Position numbers and translations under genes: made by a program. Below, one piece after another: positions 60,101-64,000 of a DNA stretch of 64,000 nucleotides (position 1 is its first letter; each line of letters opens with the position of its first letter). The stretch comes from an uncultured Oscillospiraceae bacterium (GTDB taxonomy: Bacteria > Bacillota > Clostridia > Oscillospirales > Oscillospiraceae). The DNA lies in assembly GCA_934623575.1 (NCBI GenBank), contig CAKTVL010000001.1, positions 110,576-174,575 on the forward strand, read 5' to 3'. The notes under the pieces are model-generated. The model made no database searches, was not told the origin of the DNA, and saw only the letters and a program-made list of their open reading frames with translations.

Positions 60101-61315
60101 GGGGTCGATATACTGCCAGCTCAGGATGGGATAGCCGCTGTTGAGGTTGGTCTTGTCCTCCTGAAAGGCGTCGCCCAGGGTGTGGGCCAGGTCTTTGAGA
60201 TCAGCGGTGGTTTTACCGGTGATGGCTGCATCCGACTTGTTGCAGCCTTTCGCGTTAGCACTGTTGTAATAGCAGTTGGTAAAGGTGTAGCCTGTATTCG
60301 TATAATCATACACATACGCAAAACCGCACGCCTTACCACTTCCTCCGGTCACAGCGCCAGAAGTATAGCAATTCGTATATGTATGCGGCTTGCTGGAGCT
60401 GCTGTTCAGATAGCCAATAAACCCACCGGCATAGTTCTTTGCCGTTACATCACCGGTCGCATAGCAGTTTTCGGCTGTCACTGAATAGGCACTGCTCATT
60501 TTGCCGATCATACCGCCAGCGACAGAATTATACTGCGAACTAACGCTGCTGATATTCGCCGCAACAAAGCAATTCTTTAGCGTGAGATTATCCTGTAAGT
60601 AACCTACCAAACCGCCAACATAAACGCCTGAATTGCTGCTGGTGCTTGTATTTTTGATTATTCCGGTCACGCCGCAATTTTCCAGCACCAGCGGATAACC
60701 GGCCACGCCCACCAGTCCCGCTGTACCATAGCTCGTGCTGGCAACATTTGATGTCACATCCGCATCTACGGTCAGATTTTTGATAACCGCACCATTACCG
60801 GTCGTAGCAAACAGCCCCGCATTTCCGCTGGTGACGTCCAATTGCAGCGTCACCGTGTAGCCATCACCGTCGAAGGTACCCTTGAATGTGGCATCGCACG
60901 GTTTTGTCACAGTAATATTATCGGTCAGTTTGAAATACCCGCTGGAATTTTGCCATGTAATCGCTGCAAAGTCCTCCGCCGAAGTGATCAGATACGGATC
61001 GTCGGCTTTGCCGCTGCCGGAAAGCGCCTGCACGGCGATGGCGGCGCTCTGGGGGGCCAGCTGCGGGGCAGATGTCTGCTCCTCGCCCTCCGGCTGTTCC
61101 GGCTGTTCCGGCTGTTCCGAGGTCTCCGGCTGCGCCGGCTCCTCCGGAGTCCCCGGGCTTTCCGGACTTTCCGGTACCTCCGGGGTCTCCGGAAGCACCT
61201 CCTCTGCGGCCGGTGTCTGCGCTGCGCCCTCTGCCATCTCCGCCAGCACGGAGGTGGGCAGCAGGCTGGTCAGCATCAGGACCACCAGAAGCCACGATAC
61301 CACACGCTTTTTCAT
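51155..61315 (-). CDS. 3386-aa anchored surface protein: GLUG repeats, PEGA-like, DUF4430 and two alpha/alpha toroids
   Basis: Approximate domain order: signal peptide (1-25); Pro/Glu-rich stalk (30-90); GLUG repeat blocks at 105-405, 640-945, 1098-1395, 1712-2045 and 2188-2495, with PEGA-like beta domains between the first three; DUF4430 number one (2055-2178, with PDGWMFTVND); toroid one (2525-2835, DDGSWDEWG repeats); DUF4430 number two (2858-2961, NSGWLYKVNG); helical linker; toroid two (3051-3335, LSDGGWALSG, HSDGGYSSWG); transmembrane anchor and RRRRDE (3358-3386). Toroid plus DUF4430 is the module pair of intrinsic factor and transcobalamin. The leader holds a cobalamin riboswitch. I infer a surface corrinoid-binding receptor. 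AAAGGAG is upstream. Confidence 0.88.
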   Translation of the reverse strand: MKKRVVSWLLVVLMLTSLLPTSVLAEMAEGAAQTPAAEEVLPETPEVPESPESPGTPEEPAQPETSEQPEQPEQPEGEEQTSAPQLAPQSAAIAVQALSGSGKADDPYLITSAEDFAAITWQNSSGYFKLTDNITVTKPCDATFKGTFDGDGYTVTLQLDVTSGNAGLFATTGNGAVIKNLTVDADVTSNVASTSYGTAGLVGVAGYPLVLENCGVTGIIKNTSTSSNSGVYVGGLVGYLQDNLTLKNCFVAANISSVSSQYNSVAGGMIGKMSSAYSVTAENCYATGDVTAKNYAGGFIGYLNSSSSKPHTYTNCYTSGAVTGGSGKACGFAYVYDYTNTGYTFTNCYYNSANAKGCNKSDAAITGKTTADLKDLAHTLGDAFQEDKTNLNSGYPILSWQYIDPDAKHTVSFELSPIGSVLTWNKEVQAVSADGKYTFADVGMGQYDYSVTNEAGDYAAKSGTVTVKGKDVTEKVVLVQNRHKLTFTGLPADAKLIVKSGTDTLEAESDGSYAVTNGTYSYTVTKFGYVDAEGTVTVNRADAVQPITMTRAPSATVRFTYAEDAAPTISVVYAKTQWNKVPMDAEADGSYLLPVGYAYDWTFESDSYITQTGTVDLTKVAADATETVDVTMSKKPAGTGDAAAPYQITDASQLRWFAQQVNDGRSSICTVLTKDIDLGDEPWTPIGQYARNAYKGTFDGNDHEIKNLYVTGTTSNHYGLFGVLGAGTVRNLTVEGTVTVTGSSSSYGSSYGIAGIVGAMNDGTTGTVENCVNKATISGTQNVGGIVGYISGGYTAGKRVIQNCANYGDISSTSNDAGGIVGNVYGAVTIQNCYNRGTISGGNWRAGGIVSYLNSSYAKVLNCYTIGKATAKSGDFAQVVGKKSSSATITNCYYLSTLGTDSNATAVTETELKAVPKGLGDAFVAAPKGLNDGYPVLRWQIPTYAVTFTVAPADAVVTIDGQTGTHTGGQWVFKLPDGTYTYTVSAFGYVQQSGTVTVSKKALAKDVTLTTADKRTVTFSVTPADANAAITVTWNGQTVQPEGDGSYRLPEGAYSYTVKAKGYAKVTGTLNVTKDTTVPVALTPSTAWDGTTKEAPTGQGTEDAPYEIESGEQLAWLADTVNNADSVKTIYAVLTEDIDLGKNPWTPIGKDSHEFTGCFDGQGHTVSGLKVEGVADAGLFGVAKAATIKNVVVQGTVSGTSCAAGILARAKTTACTIENCGNEADVTASKYAGGILGGIGTYGVSCAISGCYNTGTIVNTGNGNYAAGIIGYDYGVTPVTDCYNVGAVASSSGYAGGIRGNLSSTVGTITRCYNTGAVTGKTSGAIAPSSSNVLKNCYYLNTGTDVNENATAMSSSEMQTTLLDKLGTDNWKAVRGVNNGYPVLKWQTDETPATVTMAKNIRFAREEFDTDDGDVTSLPTGLLLWNAAEGKTYTVTLWQMVRSWTPLDADGLAEYNAIDGTDTGFPSLEKLEYVKTTAVIGRMSEEQRTQLAKLDAAVEAAENDPEDVTGLGLYQAMERRAAFIVGLAKTEDLGAYESQLTFVEDIAHVSGGEYDLSGRFAALGDGVYYASVAEEPDGQTVCCNVQTAEQKIVGYQEPYNRMTAVTDLRWEGTTAKWNGRENFSGAYRIDLYTVTDEGANAVYTHFKTFALSGNYTSANFANAFAAGKKYAFTVTAVGDQSLLEELGLTDSITSAYSDVYDPSAGTGKPEEKDWVEISSAEQWIALANVKDEPTGGTDSPNRQQVEWSKNYRLANDIDFSTLSAADQTKTKSIGTVTYPFMGEFDGNGHKITGLTLSNSDSGLFWYTGATAYIHDLTIEGANVLFSDNAAVLAHNNYGRIEKCAVVNTNITADTGAVLGGMVSRNYGVIRSSYVQGGTLTSNSLTATGHAGFVGANETGGLIEGCWTSMAVNTTSEYAGGFVGLGYGGTIRNCFALGNVSARGYSGGFVGRSVYGGNTYENCYAAGVVTVSGEQGNGFIGGNKPDSAFQYDQSKGVTNCYFNSAAASAAAYGAVGKSLDEMKTDTFLTAISGSDSGVWAREADKNGGLPYLLGVAVPETAVTAQITVKLAIASYDKNSYTFNRMGDVITVTMDSNGNTRLVDLMDEAQRQGLLTYSYATTSTFGRFIHTINGRAVDAPDGWMFTVNDTLSNVSASLATVQNGDQVLWFEGTTENRFQGPSWEELTGTPAAISWVDIETVDDLLALAKATDAETLGKNYRLKADLDLKDTPFNGIGSAAQPFTGRFDGQGHTISHVTVNAPEGENAGFFNVIKGATIRDLKLVDVEITGKTNVGGLVGSARVQLDSSDLSKNVANLIGGCSVSGTVTGTKNVGGLVGLNEGKTDPQTLFSIASAVDKCAASVTVNGKEKTGGLVGKNGGTITKSSSGGTVKGDTTTGGLAGDSSGDIYDSHTSCTVAGSSHTGGFVGFSDGAVKDCYSIGGVSGTDYTGGFAGVISRAENVVSAGQVTIVGTPTQGYNGGFAGKLYGMVAGLDNQITVKNASGNCTQPDGQILPVVGNAIDFSSDAQKEALEKMALRSDAEVNAALKKLFPDPVQVMDTIAAANTARSDDWWVMDMGAYAKAYPDKGVALTETARQNYINLAITGIQSDKATDTTYDKAILALTANGVDVTKLYPTNSNTPISAIALLNKAAKSTSPWSAPYTLAAYNQADFAGTERYEQQLVNALLQAQQDDGSWDEWGTIDTTANCIAGLAFYAKDSKVKAAIDKGVAYLATQLQDGGVYDGGYGANANSTAMVIIALAAAGVDPANDARFTKNGISVVEGLMSFALKNNSGFGYTDNVTYSDLATEQGFRALIALAQFKATGKAFNIYDFSAVKTQPSHATGAGETETPEQPPETEDKITVTVTISTPGGTWLSKSVKLNKGSTVYHAFIAALEGSGISQVGAANGYVRSMTKDGVTYGEFTSGPNSGWLYKVNGSLPSVPLTQKAVNNGDYVLWYYTTDWKADPDAGKMGDEEVTAADVIKLIDAIGTVTKNSGNAIAAARSAYNKLPANQKALVTNYDKLVTAEAAYAEIVKALQEDTGRTNETTGAWQQPYQKALDGVKSDELAFGSEWLVIALARSGRDVPDSYYDSVVKAVQDADGVLSDRKFTEYSRTILALTAIGKDPTNVGGYDLLSKLADMDDVTFQGLNGAIFALIALDSNKYDVPAVADGGKQVTRDGLVAYILEQQLSDGGWALSGDSADPDMTAMALQALAAYRTGDKAVQSAVDKALKTLSDMQHSDGGYSSWGTLNSESCAQVIIALTALGIDPAKDSRFAKNGLTVLDALLSFAADGGFRHTADGERNDMATEQALCALTAYARLLDGKTALYDMTDVLGGQTPDVPDDVTPDETPKKGVGVVVWIVLGAAAVGGCTALVLTRRRRDE

Positions 61316-61350
61316 GTTCTCTGTCTCCTTTATGTAAATTTTCGTATACG

Positions 61351-61388
61351 CAAAAAATGGCGGAAGAAGTCGGCAAACTCCTTCCGCC
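61351..61388 (-). terminator. Second conserved leader hairpin / terminator, locus B
   Basis: GGCGGAAG / CTTCCGCC stem around a loop with TTTGCCGA, followed by ATTTTTTG on the minus strand, 36 nt before the start codon. It corresponds to the hairpin at 46613-46644 of locus A. Confidence 0.65.
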
Positions 61389-61476
61389 CTATGGAAAACG
61401 ACGGCTGCCGCCGCCTCGTCCTGACGTCAAATGAAATGCCTGTCCCCCAGGGGGACAGGCGGTACGTTTTTGCAGT

Positions 61477-61509
61477 AAAAACGCCGCTTCTGCCATGCAG
61501 AAACAGCGT
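61477..61509 (-). terminator. Riboswitch expression-platform terminator, locus B
   Basis: ACGCTGTTTCTGC / GCAGAAGCGGCGT stem with a 3-nt loop and TTTTT, 50 nt downstream of the aptamer. Confidence 0.85.
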
Positions 61510-61558
61510 CTCACCCACATTGCTCCACGGAGAAAACGCCCGCTGTGCCCGATCCTCC

Positions 61559-61770
61559 GCCGTGCCATTCTCCTGCCTCGCGCCACGGAGCCTTCGCTCC
61601 CCGTCTGCTGCCTACCTTCTCAGGCTCACGCCCAATGGCTGACTTTCGTCACACGGCTTTCGCCGTTTCGGTGCATCCTTGCGCTCACAGTGCCGTTCGC
61701 GGTGGGTTTTCCCCAATTTCCTTAAGACTGCCGCCTGGCCCGCAGGCCTTTGCGGCGGCAATCGCACGAC
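61559..61770 (-). ncRNA. Cobalamin riboswitch, locus B
   Basis: P1 GTCGTGC (61770-61764) pairs with GCACGGC (61565-61559). Then TTAAGGAAAT, GGCACTGTG (61686-61694), AGCCATTG (61633-61640), GAGAAGGTAGGC and CAGGAGAA (61568-61575), in the same order as in locus A and known cobalamin aptamers. P1 covaries between the two copies (C-G here, U-G or G-U there). An intrinsic terminator follows, then the giant surface-protein gene. Confidence 0.92.
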
Positions 61771-61840
61771 TTCACCGGATCTGTATTCACTTTTTCAGGC
61801 CCCGCGCCCGCGGGGCAAGCTTTAAATCAGCTATAAGGAT

Positions 61841-61870
61841 AGTATACACCGCCGCCACGGCCGCTGTCAA
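61841..61870 (-). promoter_or_regulatory. Promoter of the locus B cobalamin leader
   Basis: TTGACA, 18-nt spacer, TATACT on the minus strand, 70 nt upstream of the aptamer. Confidence 0.75.
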
Positions 61871-61889
61871 CGGCTTCCGGCGAAAAAGC

Positions 61890-61929
61890 CCCGAAAAAGC
61901 CCCGCGGTGTTTCGTGCACCGCGGGGCCT
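61890..61929 (-). terminator. Terminator of the alpha-hydroxyacid oxidase gene
   Basis: CCCCGCGGTG / CACCGCGGGG stem with a 7-nt loop followed by CTTTTT on the minus strand. Confidence 0.85.
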
Positions 61930-61937
61930 GTCCTCGC

Positions 61938-62960
61938 TTAATAGCCAAAAAGCATGGAGCGCTTGATGTCGCTGAGCTTGTGTGCACCGCACATGGCCAT
62001 GGTGTCGGCCAGCTCGGCCTTCAGCTTGTCCACATACACCTGCACGCCCTCGGCGCCGCCGCCGTAGACCATGTTCACGAAGGGACGCCCGATCAGCACC
62101 GCGTCCGCGCCCAGGGCCAGCGCCTTGAACACGTCCATGCCGGTGCGGATGCCGCCGTCCACCAGGATGGTCATTTTGCCGCCCACCGCGTCGGCGATGG
62201 CCGGCAGCACCTCCGCCGTGGCGGGGCACTGGTCCAGCACGCGGCCGCCGTGGTTGCTGACCACGATGCCGCTGGCCCCGGCCTCCAGCGCTTTTTTCGC
62301 GCCGTTGACCGTCATAATGCCCTTCAGGATGAAGGGCTTGCCGTTCATCAGCTTCACGATCTCCTTCAGCTCGTCCACCGTCTTGCTGCCGGCGGGCGGG
62401 GTCATATTCTTCAGGAAGGGCAGCCCCGCCGCGTCGATGTCCATGGCCACGGCAATGGGATCGGCGGCGCTGACCATCTCCAGCTTCTCCCGCACCAGGT
62501 CGATGTTCCAGGGCTTGATGGTGGGCACGCCGCAGCCGTGATTCTTCTTCAGCGCCTCCGTAGCCGCCTCGATGACGGCGGGATTGGTGCCGTCGCCGGT
62601 GAAGGCCGCGATGCCCGCCTGGGCGCAGGCGGTGACCAGGATGTCGTTGTAGGTCAGATCGTCGTACTTGTCGCCGTAGTGCAGCTGCATGGCGCCCACC
62701 GGCGCGGCAAACACGGGCAGCGCCACCTGCTTGCCGAAGAAGCTGTAGGTGGTGTCCACCGGCGCGTTCTCGCAGATGGTGTCCATGTTCACGCACAGCT
62801 CCTGCCACTTCTGATAGTTGCGGATGAAGCCGGTGCCGATGCCCTTGGCGCCGGGGCCGGGCACGGTGTTCTTGCAGGCCACGCCGTTGCACACGGGACA
62901 GGACTTGCAGTAGGGGCCCATGCAGGTGCGCGCATTGGCCAGGATCTCCTGATACGTCAT
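61938..62960 (-). CDS. FMN-dependent alpha-hydroxyacid oxidase-family protein
   Basis: A 340-aa TIM-barrel flavoprotein of the LldD/glycolate oxidase/IDI-2 superfamily. Motifs: ALPVFAAPVGAMQLH, FILKGIMTVNGAKKALEAG, the catalytic His in VVSNHGGRVLDQCPATAEVLP, and VDGGIRTGMDVFKALALGADAVLIGRP for FMN phosphate. Unlike classic oxidases it has a Cys-rich N terminus (CMGPYCKSCPVCNGVACKN, residues 13-31) that could hold a metal or cluster. It probably oxidises lactate or a similar 2-hydroxyacid with an unknown acceptor. AAGGAGG is upstream of the ATG. Confidence 0.88.
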   Translation of the reverse strand: MTYQEILANARTCMGPYCKSCPVCNGVACKNTVPGPGAKGIGTGFIRNYQKWQELCVNMDTICENAPVDTTYSFFGKQVALPVFAAPVGAMQLHYGDKYDDLTYNDILVTACAQAGIAAFTGDGTNPAVIEAATEALKKNHGCGVPTIKPWNIDLVREKLEMVSAADPIAVAMDIDAAGLPFLKNMTPPAGSKTVDELKEIVKLMNGKPFILKGIMTVNGAKKALEAGASGIVVSNHGGRVLDQCPATAEVLPAIADAVGGKMTILVDGGIRTGMDVFKALALGADAVLIGRPFVNMVYGGGAEGVQVYVDKLKAELADTMAMCGAHKLSDIKRSMLFGY

Positions 62961-63049
62961 GATAGGTACTTCCTCCTTATACACTATGTCCTGCGGGATG
63001 CCCGGCAGGGCCTCCCTGTTGTCATTCTTGGGGTCGGGATATGCCGCCC

Positions 63050-64000
63050 TTACCGGATGCCGGCGATAAACAGGCCGGGGTCCTTTTCCAGCTGGCCTTT
63101 GGCCCAGGCGAGCATCTCATACACGTCCACCGCGCCGGTGATCACCGCGCCGTTGTCCCAGGTCTCCGCCGTGTGAGCGCGCAGGAAGTCGTCCGGCGCG
63201 CCGGTGCGGACGTAGTAGGGGTGGGCCTCGGCGCTGACCAGCCGGGCGCTCTCTGCCCGGTGGGTGTAGAACCCCCGCTTGCCGGAGAGCACCGTCAGGC
63301 AGTCCTGCATGACGTTGCTGGCCGTGGGGAAGCGCCCGGCGCCCTGGCCGTAGAAGCTCTGGCGGCCCAGCTTCTCCGCCTCATAGGTGATCAGGTTGAA
63401 GTTGGCGGGCACGGCGGCCTCCAGCTCGTTCCCGCCCACCAGGGTGGGCTCCACATAGGCGCACACGCCGCCGTCGGCGCTCTCGGCCCGGGCCAGCAGC
63501 TTACAGGCGAAGCCGTGGGCCTGGAAGGCCGCGATGTCCCCGGCCGTCACGGTGCGGATGCCGAAGGTGGGGATATCCGTCTCGGTCAGCACCGCGTCAA
63601 AGGCGATGTTGGCGGAGATGCACAGCTTGCGGCGGATGTCGTCGCCGTCGATGTCGGCAGAGGGGTCCGCCTCGGCGTAGCCCAGGTCCTGGGCCTGCTT
63701 CAGAATGGCGGGGAAGTCCACCGGGGCGCGGTGCATGGCGTCCATGATGAAGTTGGTGGTGCCGTTCATGATGCCGCCCACGGCGCACACGGTGTCCAGC
63801 CGCTTGACACGCGCCAGATTCACCAGCCACGGGATGCCGCCGCCCACGGCGGCGGTGCAGCGCAGGGCCACACCCTTTTCCCTTGCCAGCGCCGTCAGCT
63901 CCGGATAGTAGGCGGCGATCAGGGCCTTGTTGGCCGTGACCACGTTCTTGCCCCGCTCCATGGCGGCGGTGACGTACTCATAGGCCGGGTGCAGCCCGCC
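63050..64000 (-). CDS. hom: Homoserine dehydrogenase, 5' end outside the window
   Basis: C-terminal two-thirds of homoserine dehydrogenase (aspartate semialdehyde to homoserine). Visible: KNVVTANKALIA, the catalytic domain with VGGGIPWLVNL, GGIMNGTTNFIMDAM, and LGYAEADPSADIDGDDIRRKLCI containing the catalytic Asp-Lys region. The frame continues to the window edge beyond the ATG at 63961, which is internal. The C terminus ends shortly after YYVRTGAPDD, with part of an ACT-like regulatory tail. Threonine/methionine biosynthesis. Confidence 0.94.
   Translation of the reverse strand, partial: GGLHPAYEYVTAAMERGKNVVTANKALIAAYYPELTALAREKGVALRCTAAVGGGIPWLVNLARVKRLDTVCAVGGIMNGTTNFIMDAMHRAPVDFPAILKQAQDLGYAEADPSADIDGDDIRRKLCISANIAFDAVLTETDIPTFGIRTVTAGDIAAFQAHGFACKLLARAESADGGVCAYVEPTLVGGNELEAAVPANFNLITYEAEKLGRQSFYGQGAGRFPTASNVMQDCLTVLSGKRGFYTHRAESARLVSAEAHPYYVRTGAPDDFLRAHTAETWDNGAVITGAVDVYEMLAWAKGQLEKDPGLFIAGIR

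Noticed and set aside
54056..60484. A very long open frame on the + strand opposite the giant surface-protein gene
   Set aside because: GC-rich codon usage on the real strand leaves the antisense frame open. The translation is rich in Gln/His/Arg without domains, and there is no ribosome binding site or promoter. The same applies to long antisense frames opposite the ATPase, IorA and NCS2 genes.
52900..61200. CRISPR-like or tandem DNA repeats in the giant gene
   Set aside because: The repetition is at protein level (GLUG motifs such as GGLVG...NCY). DNA units diverge and there are no constant-length spacers.
1..64000. tRNA or rRNA genes and intact insertion sequences or phage genes
   Set aside because: None were recognised: no CCA-ended cloverleaf-like sequences, no rRNA conserved blocks, and no transposase, integrase or phage structural gene on either strand.

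Overview
The window is a piece of chromosome from a high-GC member of the Clostridia. The best fit is the Oscillospiraceae/Oscillospirales gut lineage. Reasons: most genes are GC-rich with AAGGAGG-type ribosome binding sites; there is a PdaB-like deacetylase, a CIRCE/HrcA heat-shock promoter, a butyrate kinase/indolepyruvate oxidoreductase fermentation operon, and large secreted surface proteins. The genus is inference.

Layout. 1-6.4 kb: cut acyl-CoA ligase, YheO-like regulator, XpaC-TelA-TPM membrane-stress cluster, FadR-type GntR regulator. 6.5-8.4 kb: low-GC island (DUF6442, XRE, small membrane protein) that abuts the 3' remnant of an Fe-S oxidoreductase in front of hypAB. 9.8-21 kb: peptidase, lipoprotein with a metalloprotease motif, and transporters (NCS2, SLC13-like, AEC, DedA/VTT, ClC). 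21-27 kb: serC-serA, DUF4358 lipoprotein, a 29-codon hydrophobic ORF with a mutually exclusive leader hairpin, an alpha-oxoamine synthase/SDR pair, proC. 27-31.7 kb: buk-iorA-iorB operon and TetR. 31.7-32.3 kb: gene remnants. 32.5-44.3 kb: HerA-like ATPase, Lar-like zinc ribbon, 1107-aa surface protein, MerR/flavodoxin/cupin stress unit, ThrE, a fused pair of gene remnants, deacetylase, aldolase. 44.4-61.8 kb: two cobalamin-riboswitch-controlled units of secreted proteins, separated by TetR, methyltransferase, Hsp20, purine nucleoside phosphorylase and nitrilase genes. 61.9-64 kb: FMN-dependent alpha-hydroxyacid oxidase-like protein and cut homoserine dehydrogenase.

Main result. Two loci about 15 kb apart (dockerin protein / short toroid protein / DUF4430 protein, and a 3386-aa anchored protein) each have a leader with a complete cobalamin riboswitch followed by an intrinsic terminator. 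The proteins carry alpha/alpha-toroid (prenyltransferase-repeat) and DUF4430 (transcobalamin C-terminal-like) modules, the same two-domain logic as mammalian intrinsic factor and transcobalamin. I infer a surface corrinoid-capture system made when B12 is scarce. In one locus the two modules sit on separate polypeptides; in the other they are built into one giant wall or membrane protein.

A second theme is gene decay. The window holds truncated, frameshifted or internally deleted versions of an Fe-S oxidoreductase, a GntR regulator, a nitroreductase, an ABC ATPase, a LuxR/MalT-like ATPase, a surface protein and a methyltransferase.
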